Shown here: one piece after another, positions 46,492-54,612 of the stretch | Position numbering within the stretch: position 1 is the stretch's first letter | Layout of the letters: every line of letters begins with the position of its first letter | Source of the DNA: Phaeocystidibacter marisrubri | GTDB lineage: Bacteria > Bacteroidota > Bacteroidia > Flavobacteriales > Schleiferiaceae | Assembly (NCBI RefSeq): GCF_008933165.1 | Contig: NZ_WBVQ01000001.1 | Location: forward strand, 1,364,001-1,428,000 | Length of the DNA stretch: 64,000 bases | Reading direction: 5' to 3' | Notes under the pieces: generated by a model | The model's database searches: none | What the model saw: the letters and a program-made list of their open reading frames with translations, nothing else | Told to the model about the DNA's origin: nothing | Translations under genes and position numbers: made by a program

Positions 46492-46511
46492 AAAAGGGAG
46501 CCGAAGCTCCC
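46489..46511 (-). terminator. Rho-independent terminator of the thioredoxin-fold gene
   Basis: GGGAGC at 46496-46501 and GCTCCC at 46506-46511 with a CGAA tetraloop. On the minus strand a T-run (complement of 46489-46495) follows. It lies just after the stop of the gene at 46518. Confidence 0.75.
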
Positions 46512-46517
46512 CATTAT

Positions 46518-47126
46518 CTATGCCATCACTTCTGTGAGTGCATCTGTCAATTCTCGTATGGTTTCCTTCCCTCTATCCTTCGCATAAGCACCATGTGCTC
46601 GGGCATACATCTCTGATTTCGGAACATCTTGCTTCTCCTTCCAGTCGTCTACAATCGCTTGCATAGCGGCCGGACGAGGTCCCCAAGACCCCAAAACTTC
46701 AGAGGTGTCGGCATTCATTCGAATCACCTTTGGAATACTTCGCGTGCCATTCGTCTGGAACGCATCCATGATATCGAGATTTTCATCTCTCAGGATGAAC
46801 TTCACCTCAATACCATCTATAGCCTCTTCCATTTTAGACAAAACCGGGACAATTTGCGAAGCATCTCCACACCACCCTTCAGTAATCACAAGCCATTTCT
46901 CTCGGATCGATTGAGCATTGAGCGCTTCCACCGTTTCTGCGGGGATTACGACAGTTTTGTCGCCCCTATCCATGCGCTTGTTGTTCAGTTGGGCATATTC
47001 TATCATTCCCTCACTTTGGTCAGGACCCGTTGTCTTCCCATCAGCTAGAAGATCAGAAAGCATTTTTCTGTATTCCGCATAATTCCAACCTGTGTTAAAG
47101 GCTTCAGACAATCGCTTTGCATCCAT
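46518..47126 (-). CDS. Thioredoxin-fold protein with a single active-site cysteine
   Basis: 202 residues, no signal peptide. The redox site reads TEGWCGDASQIVPVLSKM: one cysteine and no second one, so it is not a normal CxxC disulfide oxidoreductase. Later parts (FILRDENLDIMDAFQTNGTR, SIPKVIRMN with the cis-Pro) match the thioredoxin fold. Families with WCGDA are usually annotated thioredoxin family proteins; they may act in peroxide defence or as monothiol partners. Likely cytosolic. Confidence 0.78.
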   Translation of the reverse strand: MDAKRLSEAFNTGWNYAEYRKMLSDLLADGKTTGPDQSEGMIEYAQLNNKRMDRGDKTVVIPAETVEALNAQSIREKWLVITEGWCGDASQIVPVLSKMEEAIDGIEVKFILRDENLDIMDAFQTNGTRSIPKVIRMNADTSEVLGSWGPRPAAMQAIVDDWKEKQDVPKSEMYARAHGAYAKDRGKETIRELTDALTEVMA

Positions 47127-47223
47127 ATCGGTATATCTTAAAATTCGATTTGATTCGACGAAATTACATTGTACATCTTACAACACAGTGACAAAGATTA
47201 CGTTCACGCAACCTGCAAATCAA

Positions 47224-47254
47224 TTGGGCAGCCATTCTCTATCCCCTATCTTTG
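47224..47254 (+). promoter_or_regulatory. Bacteroidota-type promoter upstream of rocD
   Basis: TTG at 47224-47226 (-33) and TATCTTTG at 47247-47254 (-7), separated by 20 bp, which fits the TTTG-N17-23-TAnnTTTG consensus. It is about 20 bp before the rocD start at 47274. Confidence 0.7.
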
Positions 47255-47273
47255 TAGCTTAAAGACTCAGACT

Positions 47274-48518
47274 ATGCAAACAACAACACGAACAGAAGAA
47301 CTCATTGCTCTAGAAGACCGCTACGGTGCGCACAACTACCATCCGCTACCGGTTGTACTTGAGAAGGGAGAAGGCGTTTTTGTTTGGGACGTAGAAGGAA
47401 AAAAGTACTACGATTTTCTATCGGCGTATAGCGCTGTAAACCAAGGACACTGCCACCCACATCTCGTGAAGACCATGTCCGAGCAGATCCAAAGACTTAC
47501 CCTTACCAGTCGTGCTTTTTACAACGCAGAACTCGGTAAGTTCGATAAATACATGTCGGAAACCTTTGGTTACGACAAAGTATTGCCCATGAATTCAGGT
47601 GCCGAGGCCGTTGAAACCGCGCTCAAACTCTGTAGAAAATGGGGTCACGAAGTAAAAGGTGTGAAGGAAACGGAAGGAAAAATCATTGTGTGTGATCAAA
47701 ACTTCCACGGTAGAACAACCACTATCATCTCCTTCTCATCAGATCCAGATGCAAAAGATGGCTACGGCCCATACACTCCTGGGTTCGAAACCATTCCTTA
47801 CAACGACATCCCTGCATTAGAAGCTGCACTTCAAAGCGACGATGTGATTGGTTTTATGGTAGAACCTATCCAAGGAGAAGCGGGTGTAGTAGTTCCAGAT
47901 AACGATTACTTGCCAAAAGCTGCAGAGCTATGTCGTAAGCACAACGCTCTATTCATTGCAGACGAAGTTCAAACTGGTATTGCCCGTACAGGAAGCCTAT
48001 TAGCCGTTTGGGGTGTAGGTGAAGAAGGCGAACAGTTAAAGCCTGATGTACTCATCTTAGGTAAAGCTCTTTCGGGAGGTATGTACCCAGTTTCTGCAGT
48101 ATTGGCAGACGATCCTGTGATGTTGACCATTCAGCCCGGACAACACGGTAGTACTTTTGGTGGAAACCCAGTTGCTGCTCAAGTTGCCATTGCCGCTCTA
48201 GAAGTAGTGAAGAATGAAAATTTAGCAGAGAATGCTAAGGAATTGGGCGAGCTGTTCCGCTCAGAAATGCAGCGGATCATCGACCAAAGTGATCTTGTAA
48301 CCCTAGTGCGTGGAAAAGGCCTCTTGAATGCCATTGTCATCAACGATAGCCCTGATTCTAAAACGGCCTGGAACATCTGTGTTCGCTTGTCGGAAAATGG
48401 ACTATTGGCAAAGCCTACACATGGTAATATTATTCGTTTTGCTCCACCATTGGTCATGACCAAAGAGCAACTTTTAGACTGTGTGTCTATCATCGAGAAA
48501 ACACTTTCTGAGTTCTAG
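47274..48518 (+). CDS. rocD: Ornithine--oxo-acid transaminase
   Basis: 414 residues from ATG 47274, just downstream of a consensus promoter; the frame upstream to 47169 is not coding. RocD moves the delta-amino group of ornithine to 2-oxoglutarate with PLP, linking arginine to proline. Class III aminotransferase motifs: GHCHPHLVKTM, NSGAEAVETALKL, FIADEVQTGIARTG with the PLP-contact Asp, and the lysine in DVLILGKALSGGMYPVS. Length and motif spacing match ornithine aminotransferase. It is 15 bp before the DUF3291-like gene. Confidence 0.92.
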   Translation: MQTTTRTEELIALEDRYGAHNYHPLPVVLEKGEGVFVWDVEGKKYYDFLSAYSAVNQGHCHPHLVKTMSEQIQRLTLTSRAFYNAELGKFDKYMSETFGYDKVLPMNSGAEAVETALKLCRKWGHEVKGVKETEGKIIVCDQNFHGRTTTIISFSSDPDAKDGYGPYTPGFETIPYNDIPALEAALQSDDVIGFMVEPIQGEAGVVVPDNDYLPKAAELCRKHNALFIADEVQTGIARTGSLLAVWGVGEEGEQLKPDVLILGKALSGGMYPVSAVLADDPVMLTIQPGQHGSTFGGNPVAAQVAIAALEVVKNENLAENAKELGELFRSEMQRIIDQSDLVTLVRGKGLLNAIVINDSPDSKTAWNICVRLSENGLLAKPTHGNIIRFAPPLVMTKEQLLDCVSIIEKTLSEF

Positions 48519-48533
48519 TCGTATATTGACAAC

Positions 48534-48866
48534 ATGTACGTCACTATCACTAAGCTCAAACTCAAGACGCCTTTTCACTTTTTCAGCCTCTCGTTGCACG
48601 CTCTAAAAGTGAAAAAGCAATTAAAGAACTCTCCCTGTGTTCGTGCGAAATTCACTGGAATGGGAATGACGCATTACACCATGTCACTGTGGCGAACCAA
48701 GGAGGATTTGGAAGCTTTTAGTAAAAGTGGTGCACATCTGAATTCAATGGTGAATGCGAAGAAAATCGCTGGCGAAATTCAGGTATTGACGATAGACAGT
48801 ATGAATTTAATGCCGTGGAATGAGGCGAAGAGCTTACTCGCGAGATCAAGAGTAATCAAATATTAA
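48534..48866 (+). CDS. DUF3291-like dimeric alpha/beta barrel protein
   Basis: 110 residues. The sequence TKLKLKTPFHFFSLSLHALK, then MTHYTMSLWRTKEDLEAFSKSGAHLNSM, matches the monooxygenase/heme-degrading type ferredoxin-like fold called DUF3291. Enzyme activity is unproven; many such small proteins bind heme or a quinone. Cotranscribed with rocD. Confidence 0.65.
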   Translation: MYVTITKLKLKTPFHFFSLSLHALKVKKQLKNSPCVRAKFTGMGMTHYTMSLWRTKEDLEAFSKSGAHLNSMVNAKKIAGEIQVLTIDSMNLMPWNEAKSLLARSRVIKY

Positions 48867-48893
48867 ATTCTTCCCTTTGGCGCGATCTATGAT

Positions 48894-48925
48894 AAGCAGG
48901 AGCACAGGTTGCTCCTGCTTTTTTT
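48894..48925 (+). terminator. Rho-independent terminator of the rocD unit
   Basis: AAGCAGGAGC (48894-48903) pairs with GCTCCTGCTT (48911-48920), 7-nt loop, then a T-run. A strong, GC-containing hairpin 27 bp after the DUF3291-like stop codon. Confidence 0.88.
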
Positions 48926-48950
48926 ATATTCAAACCTCTTAAAACGCTCG

Positions 48951-50498
48951 ATGAAAAATTTACTTTCCATACTTCTTTTCGTTCTTGTTTCACAAGTTGC
49001 TCTCGCTCAAACCGAACGCATTTTCATCACCACAGAATCTGGGAGCTCCCCCCACTTCCCCACTGTTATTGGAGCTCAGATTGGTCAAACACCTTTTGAA
49101 ATACTACAGGTTTACACATTTAAAAAAACACCCGTATCCATTTGGATTCTGGAAGTTGAAACGGATGACCTGCCATCTGTCCTCCTCCGCTTAGAAGCCT
49201 CACCAAAAATTCTAACCGCTGAAATTGACGCAGACATGTGGGCATCGGATATGGAAACATACGATGCGAATGACCTCCATGTAGGTGAACAATGGTATGG
49301 AGAGAATACAGGGGCAAATGGCAATGAGAATGCCGACATCGATCTACCGGAAGGTTGGTTCATTGAAAGGGGAAGCCCGAACATCACCTTAGCGATTCTC
49401 GATTCAGGTATGAAGCTGGATCATCCGGAGTTTGCCGGAAGAATCGTCAATAACACGGCTGACCCCATCAATAATATTGACGACGATGCCAACGGTTACA
49501 TCGATGATGTGTCCGGTTTCGACTTTGTAGATCACGACAATCATCCCGGCGATGAGAATGGTCACGGAACAGCCGTAGGAGGAATTGCCGCTGCCAATGG
49601 AGATAATATTATTGGATTTGCTGGGGTTGATTGGAACTGTAAAATTCTCCCTGTTCGCGTTTTGGATGAAAATGGCCGAGGTTCATATTCGAAAATCGCT
49701 GCTGGAGTGTACTACGCCGTAGACAATGGGGCCAATGTCATTAACATGTCACTAGGTGGAGTTTCCGAAAGCAACAGCTTAAAAAATTCGATTCAATATG
49801 CCTACGACAACAACGTAACGGTTGTCGCAGCCTCTGGAAACTCCAACACCAGTGTGCCTCAATTCCCTGCGGCTTACCCTACCGTTATTGCCGTTGGCGC
49901 TACCAATTGGTTCAATGAACGATGCAGCCCATTCATGCTTACAGGTAGAGGCGGTAGCAACATGGGGAAACACCTATCCGTGGTTGCGCCAGGAGATATG
50001 ATTCCACATTTGAACTACGAAGACGACTTGGACTATTCTAGCGTTAATTCAGGCACCAGCCTTGCCAGCCCCATGGTTGCAGGACTTGCCACATTGCTAC
50101 TGGCACAGGATTCAACGCGTACAGCGGCCGAAATCAAGTACCTCATTCAAGCTTCAGCGGTAGATCGAGTTGGACCAGAAAACGAAGATAGCAGAGGTTG
50201 GGATCAGTACTATGGATTTGGTTTAATCAATGTTTACAACGCTTTAAGCGGTAAATTCCCCATCAAAACAGAGAGCTACATATCTGTTTACCCCAACCCC
50301 GCTTATGCGAATGGAAAGTTCCATTTGGGAGGTGAGGCCAGCGATTTGATCATTTCAACCGTGGATGGTCGTGTCATCATCAACTACAAAAACCTAAGTG
50401 CGGGTATCTACAACCTTCCTCAAATGGCGGCAGGCTATTACGTCATCAGCGTTGTGGCCCCTACTGGATTTTACATCGAACGCTTCACCGTTTTGTGA
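48951..50498 (+). CDS. Subtilisin-like serine protease with T9SS sorting domain
   Basis: 515 residues from ATG 48951 (the frame start at 48909 lies in the terminator). Signal peptide LLSILLFVLVSQVALAQ. S8 catalytic triad: Asp151 (LAILDSGMKLDHPEF), His205 (DENGHGTAVGGIAA) and Ser370 (NSGTSLASPMVAGLA). An N-terminal segment of about 100 residues precedes the protease domain, probably a propeptide. C-terminal about 80 residues form a type A sorting domain (SVYPNPAYANGKFHL, GYYVISVVAPTGFYIERFTV), which sends the protein through the type IX system to the cell surface or medium. Confidence 0.93.
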   Translation: MKNLLSILLFVLVSQVALAQTERIFITTESGSSPHFPTVIGAQIGQTPFEILQVYTFKKTPVSIWILEVETDDLPSVLLRLEASPKILTAEIDADMWASDMETYDANDLHVGEQWYGENTGANGNENADIDLPEGWFIERGSPNITLAILDSGMKLDHPEFAGRIVNNTADPINNIDDDANGYIDDVSGFDFVDHDNHPGDENGHGTAVGGIAAANGDNIIGFAGVDWNCKILPVRVLDENGRGSYSKIAAGVYYAVDNGANVINMSLGGVSESNSLKNSIQYAYDNNVTVVAASGNSNTSVPQFPAAYPTVIAVGATNWFNERCSPFMLTGRGGSNMGKHLSVVAPGDMIPHLNYEDDLDYSSVNSGTSLASPMVAGLATLLLAQDSTRTAAEIKYLIQASAVDRVGPENEDSRGWDQYYGFGLINVYNALSGKFPIKTESYISVYPNPAYANGKFHLGGEASDLIISTVDGRVIINYKNLSAGIYNLPQMAAGYYVISVVAPTGFYIERFTVL

Positions 50499-50522
50499 AG
50501 TTGAAATGTACCTTTGCGGCGT

Positions 50523-51956
50523 ATGGCAAGAAGAAAAAAAGGACCGCTCTTCATTGACGATGTAACCGTTACTGGAGCTGGCGCGAAAGGCAAAGGGGTT
50601 GGTAAAACCGAAGATGGTCAGGTTGTATTCATTCAAAATGCAGTTCCTGGCGACCGTGTAAAGGTTAGAGTTTTTAAGAGAAAGAGAAGCTTTGTGGAAG
50701 GTAAGGCTGTGGAATACCACGAGCTCTCCAAAGACAGAGTTCAACCCGCATGTGAGCACTTTGGCACCTGTGGTGGTTGCAAATGGCAAAACTGGGATTA
50801 CTCCAAACAACTCGAATACAAAGACTCTGAAGTTCAGAACAACTTGGTTCGTTTGGGTCATGTTGAAGTGGAAGAATACCTTCCCATCTTAGGCTGTGAA
50901 TCCGACTACTTCTACCGCAACAAAATGGAGTTTTCGTTCTCCAACAAGCGATGGATTACCGAAGAAGAAGCCCAATCAGGTGCCGAACTGGGTACCACAA
51001 ACGCGTTGGGTTTCCACATTCCAGGTATGTGGGATAAAGTCCTGAATGTCACAAAATGTCACCTACAGCCAGATCCGAGCAATGCCATTCGCAATTTCAT
51101 TCGCCAATACGCATTGGATCACAACCTAGAATTTTTCGACTTACGCGAACAAAGCGGACTTCTCAGAACCGTCATGATTCGCACCGCATTGAGCGGCGAA
51201 AACATGGTATTGATTCAATTTTACGATGATTTAGTAGAGGAAAGAGAAGGGTTGATGAATGCACTCATCGCTGAATTCCCAGAGATCACCTCATTGCTAT
51301 ATACGATCAATCAAAAGGGCAACGACAGTATCTACGACTGTGATGTTGAAGTATTCCACGGGAGAGATCACATTTTTGAAGTGATGCCGGCCTATTACGA
51401 TCCATCAACCGAGTTGCGATTCAAAGTAGGTCCAAAATCCTTCTATCAAACCAATCCAAAACAAGCGCATTCCCTTTACGTTCAAGCTCTTGAATTTGCT
51501 GAATTGAAAGGAGATGAGCTGGTTTACGACTTGTATACAGGGACGGGAACCATTGCGTGTTTCCTCGCTCAAAAAGCAGGAAAAGTGGTTGGAATTGAAT
51601 CGGTTCCTGATGCCATCAAAGACGCAAAGTTCAACGCAGAAATGAATGGACTGAATAACACCACTTTTGTGGTTGGCGACATGAAAGATGCGCTTACTCC
51701 TTCGTTTGTTGAAGAGCACGGAATGCCTGATGTGGTTGTAACTGATCCACCTCGCGATGGGATGCACGCAAAAGTGGTAGAGCAATTGTTGAACATGAAG
51801 CCGAAACGCATTGTTTATGTCTCGTGTAATTCAGCAACACAAGCGCGTGATTTGGGACTGCTTCAATCGGCTTACCGCATTGTTAAGTCGAGAGCTGTAG
51901 ATATGTTCCCACAAACGCATCACATTGAAAACGTTGCCGTATTAGAACTCAAATAA
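50523..51956 (+). CDS. rlmD: 23S rRNA (uracil-C5)-methyltransferase, RlmD type
   Basis: 477 residues from ATG 50523 (TTG 50514 is an alternative). RlmD methylates U1939 of 23S rRNA using SAM and a 4Fe-4S cluster. The sequence has an N-terminal TRAM domain (VTVTGAGAKGKGVGKT), the cluster cysteines in CEHFGTCGGCKW with another Cys later (VTKCHL), the SAM site YDLYTGTGTIACFLAQKAG, VVTDPPRDGMHAKVV, and the catalytic Cys in VYVSCNSATQARDL. A TACCTTTG -7-type element lies at 50509-50516, right before the start. The methyl acceptor may be U747 or U1939 in relatives; family is certain. Confidence 0.93.
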   Translation: MARRKKGPLFIDDVTVTGAGAKGKGVGKTEDGQVVFIQNAVPGDRVKVRVFKRKRSFVEGKAVEYHELSKDRVQPACEHFGTCGGCKWQNWDYSKQLEYKDSEVQNNLVRLGHVEVEEYLPILGCESDYFYRNKMEFSFSNKRWITEEEAQSGAELGTTNALGFHIPGMWDKVLNVTKCHLQPDPSNAIRNFIRQYALDHNLEFFDLREQSGLLRTVMIRTALSGENMVLIQFYDDLVEEREGLMNALIAEFPEITSLLYTINQKGNDSIYDCDVEVFHGRDHIFEVMPAYYDPSTELRFKVGPKSFYQTNPKQAHSLYVQALEFAELKGDELVYDLYTGTGTIACFLAQKAGKVVGIESVPDAIKDAKFNAEMNGLNNTTFVVGDMKDALTPSFVEEHGMPDVVVTDPPRDGMHAKVVEQLLNMKPKRIVYVSCNSATQARDLGLLQSAYRIVKSRAVDMFPQTHHIENVAVLELK

Positions 51957-51957
51957 C

Positions 51958-52554
51958 ATGGCCTCAGAACGCGAAGAACTCAATGCGGAATATTGGGACA
52001 GCAGATATGTAGAAAAGACGTTTGGTTGGGATATTGGATATCCCTCCCCAGCGCTCATTGAGTTTGCCTCTCAATTTAATGTAGACACGAAAATCCTCAT
52101 TCCGGGTTGCGGCCATGCCTATGAAGGTCAGTGGCTATGGGAAAACGGTTACACCAACATTCACCTGCTCGACTTCAGTTCAACGGCTAAAGAGCGCTTC
52201 TTAGAACGCGTTCCATCTTTTCCTGAAGAACAGTTTTTTGTCGGTGATTTCTTTGAGCATAACGAAACCTACGAACTGGTACTGGAACAAACGTTCTACT
52301 GCGCTCTCCAACCAGAACTGCGCGATTTGTATGTGCGCAAAATGAGAGAACTCCTTGCTGAGGGAGGAGCTTTAGGGGGACTTCTATTCACCTTTCCCCT
52401 CACCGAAAGTGGCCCACCCTTTGGTGGATCAATGGAAGAATACAAACGTAGGTTCTCTCCTTACTTCGAGATCAAAACTTTGAGTGAAGCCCACAACAGC
52501 ATACAACCTCGCAGTGGAAAAGAGGCCTTTTTCCACGTCGTAAAAACCGCTTGA
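51958..52554 (+). CDS. TPMT-family SAM methyltransferase
   Basis: 198 residues. The TPMT (thiopurine S-methyltransferase) signature is clear: LNAEYWDSRYVEKTFGWDIG at the start, then the SAM-binding motif ILIPGCGHAYEGQWL, then FVGDFFEHNETYELVLEQTF, and the family segment LRDLYVRKMRELLAEGG. These proteins methylate sulfur, tellurium or other nucleophiles; the substrate here is unknown. It starts two bases after rlmD stops and its stop codon overlaps the next frame by four bases. Confidence 0.85.
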   Translation: MASEREELNAEYWDSRYVEKTFGWDIGYPSPALIEFASQFNVDTKILIPGCGHAYEGQWLWENGYTNIHLLDFSSTAKERFLERVPSFPEEQFFVGDFFEHNETYELVLEQTFYCALQPELRDLYVRKMRELLAEGGALGGLLFTFPLTESGPPFGGSMEEYKRRFSPYFEIKTLSEAHNSIQPRSGKEAFFHVVKTA

Positions 52555-52586
52555 AAACGTATCTTTCCGGCAGAAATTCAACCAGC

Positions 52587-53090
52587 ATGAGCACGAAGCG
52601 TACGATAGTAATGGACGAAGCAACGATTCGAAGAAAAATTGAACGAATTGCTTGGGAAGTGTACGAACGTCACATTGAAGAAGATGTGATTTATCTAGTA
52701 GGCATTACCGGTACCGGTTACCTACTTGCAGAAATGCTCGGTGCATCTCTACGTCAAATCAACGCTCCTAAAACTGTGCTTTTAGAGCTGAATATGGACA
52801 AGAGAAATCCCTTGGGTGAAAAGTCTCTTCTCGGCGAACCTAAAGACTTGACCAACTGCTCTGTGGTGGTGGTGGATGATGTACTCAACAGCGGATCTAC
52901 CTTAATCTACGGCGTTCAGCACATTCTAGAGCAAGAGGTGAAACGCTGTACAACCGCAGTACTTATTGATAGAAATCACAAGCGTTTCCCTATTAAGGCA
53001 GACGTGAAAGGGCTTTCACTGTCTACATCGCTTCAAGAGCATGTAGAGGTTGATTTAACCTCCACATCTCCTGCAGCCTATCTTCAATAA
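52587..53090 (+). CDS. Phosphoribosyltransferase, PyrR-like
   Basis: 167 residues from ATG 52587; an alternative ATG at 52551 would overlap the methyltransferase stop by four bases. The PRPP-binding motif CSVVVVDDVLNSGSTLIYGV near 100-120 is clear, and the rest (IYLVGITGTGYLLAEML, LLIDRNHKRFPIKADVKG-like C-terminal part) matches PyrR-type bifunctional uracil phosphoribosyltransferases/regulators. PyrR can bind pyr leader RNA, but no pyr operon is visible here, so regulation is not claimed. Confidence 0.82.
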   Translation: MSTKRTIVMDEATIRRKIERIAWEVYERHIEEDVIYLVGITGTGYLLAEMLGASLRQINAPKTVLLELNMDKRNPLGEKSLLGEPKDLTNCSVVVVDDVLNSGSTLIYGVQHILEQEVKRCTTAVLIDRNHKRFPIKADVKGLSLSTSLQEHVEVDLTSTSPAAYLQ

Positions 53091-53669
53091 TTAACGCTCC
53101 CAGCGTACTTTTGAATCAATCGAAGAGATTCGTCGACCCGTTGGCCATTCTCCTTCGTATTCACCTATATAAAGGAAGCCCATCGCACTGTCCTCTTCTC
53201 CTGTCCATCCCAGGGCTTTGGTCATGCGTTCATCGTAGCCCAATGCTCCGGTACTCCAGTATGCACCCAATCCGAGTTCTGTAGCAACGAGCCACATGTT
53301 CTGAACGGCGGCTGCAACGGCTTGCGCTTCCTCAATTGCTGGAATCTTTGGGTTCTCTCCCCTCTTCATGCCAATGGCGATGACATGAGAGCTCTGCTCC
53401 ACGCGATCACGCAACTTGCCCAAGCGCACTTCGTTCTCGCCGTGATCTTCCACCTCCAATTGATTAATCATGGAGATTAACTTCTCCTTTCCGGCACCGG
53501 TAAACACTACAAACCTCCAAGGCTCCGTGTAACCGTGAGTAGGAGCCCAATTTGCCGCTGATAGAAGCTTTTCAATGAATGAATCGTCTACCGTGTTGCC
53601 AGTGTACTTATCTGGTTTGATAGTTCGTCTTTTCGCAATGAGTTGCTCTATACTTGATGTTTCTTGCAT
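53091..53669 (-). CDS. Nitroreductase family protein
   Basis: 192 residues from ATG 53669 (the frame to 53717 is less likely). FMN-binding marks: IAKRRTIKPDKYTGNTVDDS, NWAPTHGYTEPWRFVVFTG, and GAYWSTGALGYDERMTKALG toward the end. The enzymes reduce nitro groups, quinones or flavins with NAD(P)H. It overlaps the end of the shikimate kinase gene by 22 bp, so the two are cotranscribed. Substrate unknown. Confidence 0.88.
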   Translation of the reverse strand: MQETSSIEQLIAKRRTIKPDKYTGNTVDDSFIEKLLSAANWAPTHGYTEPWRFVVFTGAGKEKLISMINQLEVEDHGENEVRLGKLRDRVEQSSHVIAIGMKRGENPKIPAIEEAQAVAAAVQNMWLVATELGLGAYWSTGALGYDERMTKALGWTGEEDSAMGFLYIGEYEGEWPTGRRISSIDSKVRWER

Positions 53670-54166
53670 GCTGTTCGTATTTCTGCACAAATTTGTTCTT
53701 CTGTTTTCCCATCGCAAAACACGATGTGATGGGCTTTCTCATAGTAAGGTCGACGATCAAATACGTGTTTAGCTACAAACTCGGGTAGATCGGATTTGTT
53801 CACTCCATCGAATAACGGACGGCTACTGAGTTCATTCTCGATTCTAGACACGAGAGTTCTTATGGACCATTGTAGGTATACGACGAACGATTGCTCGAGT
53901 GCTACGTCCATATTGTCATAATAACACGGAGTACCTCCTCCTAAAGCAAGGACATTCTCCGCACCCAATTCCCGGTGGAGTACTTCTCTTTCTAGTTTCC
54001 TAAAAGACAATTCTCCCTTTGTGCGGATGTACTCATGAACGGAAATTTGAGCTTCATCTGCGATTCTTTGATCCAAATCGGCAAATGGCAACTCCATTTT
54101 CTGTGCGAGAAGCTCACCTAAGGTCGACTTTCCCGCGGTCATATATCCAACTAAACATATTTGCAT
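53648..54166 (-). CDS. aroK: Shikimate kinase
   Basis: 172 residues, the usual length. It phosphorylates shikimate with ATP in the aromatic pathway. Visible: Walker A GYMTAGKSTLGELLAQKM near 7-24, DLDQRI for shikimate, FRKLEREVLHREL, GGGTPCYYDNMDVAL, and SSRPLFDGVNKSD with the lid arginine. A shikimate dehydrogenase is encoded at 16.7-17.4 kb, so two pathway enzymes are present but not clustered. The nitroreductase gene overlaps its end. Confidence 0.94.
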   Translation of the reverse strand: MQICLVGYMTAGKSTLGELLAQKMELPFADLDQRIADEAQISVHEYIRTKGELSFRKLEREVLHRELGAENVLALGGGTPCYYDNMDVALEQSFVVYLQWSIRTLVSRIENELSSRPLFDGVNKSDLPEFVAKHVFDRRPYYEKAHHIVFCDGKTEEQICAEIRTACKKHQV

Positions 54167-54263
54167 GGCCCAAAGGTAGCAAAGGTCTACAGCGATTTTG
54201 AAAATTTTTCAAGTTGATTTTTAGAGGCTTAAATCATTCTCCCGAATTTTATTTCACCTAGGG

Positions 54264-54294
54264 TTTGGAGGATAAGATAAAGCCCTTATATTTG
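54264..54294 (+). promoter_or_regulatory. Bacteroidota-type promoter upstream of tRNA-Lys
   Basis: TTTG at 54264-54267 (-33) and TATATTTG at 54287-54294 (-7) with exactly 19 bp between, the best match in the window to the Bacteroidota vegetative consensus. The tRNA starts 58 bp after it. Confidence 0.8.
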
Positions 54295-54352
54295 CACCCG
54301 CTTTGGAACGGTAATGACGCGCTACTACAGCAAGACATTATCTCCAGCGAAT

Positions 54353-54425
54353 GACTCGATAGCTCAGTTGGTAGAGCAATACACTTTTAATGTATGGGTC
54401 CAGGGTTCGAGCCCCTGTCGGGTCA
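54353..54425 (+). tRNA. tRNA-Lys (anticodon TTT)
   Basis: Cloverleaf: acceptor GACTCGA/TCGGGTC with discriminator A; D-arm AGCTCAGTTGGTAGAGC; anticodon stem-loop ATACA-CTTTTAA-TGTAT giving anticodon TTT; T-arm CAGGG-TTCGAGC-CCCTG. The gene has no encoded CCA (CAC follows the discriminator). Confidence 0.95.
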
Positions 54426-54429
54426 CAAA

Positions 54430-54463
54430 AACGAAGGAGCAGCTAATGCTTCTTCGTTTTTTT
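54430..54463 (+). terminator. Terminator of tRNA-Lys
   Basis: A 12-bp stem with one G-T pair (54430-54441 with 54447-54458), 5-nt loop GCTAA, followed by T at 54457-54463. It begins five bases after the tRNA. Confidence 0.85.
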
Positions 54464-54484
54464 GGCTTTAAAAGTCAAATTTTA

Positions 54485-54568
54485 GCCCGGGTGGTGAAAT
54501 TGGTAGACACGCCATCTTGAGGGGGTGGTGACCTTATGGTCGTGCTGGTTCGAATCCAGTTCCGGGCA
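54485..54568 (+). tRNA. tRNA-Leu (anticodon GAG)
   Basis: 84 nt with long variable arm, as expected for Leu. Acceptor GCCCGGG/TCCGGGC with discriminator A; D-arm TGGTGAAATTGGTAGACACG; anticodon stem CCATC/GGTGG around TTGAGGG with anticodon GAG; variable arm TGACCTTATGGTCG; T-arm GCTGG-TTCGAAT-CCAGT. Confidence 0.94.
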
Positions 54569-54575
54569 CTCTCAT

Positions 54576-54603
54576 ATCCTGACAATCGTCAGGATTTTTT
54601 TTT
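54576..54603 (+). terminator. Terminator of tRNA-Leu
   Basis: Perfect 8-bp stem ATCCTGAC/GTCAGGAT (54576-54583 with 54588-54595), AATC loop, then a run of nine T. The next gene is convergent and ends at 54613. Confidence 0.9.
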
Positions 54604-54612
54604 GCCCCTACT

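Noticed and set aside
52551-52586. Start of the phosphoribosyltransferase at ATG 52551
   Set aside because: The residues it adds (KTYLSGRNSTS) are not family-like and fall in the methyltransferase end; ATG 52587 is preferred, though the overlap could be real.
54314-54520. 68-codon plus-strand ORF across the two tRNAs
   Set aside because: It reads through tRNA-Lys, its terminator and into tRNA-Leu, so it is a chance frame.
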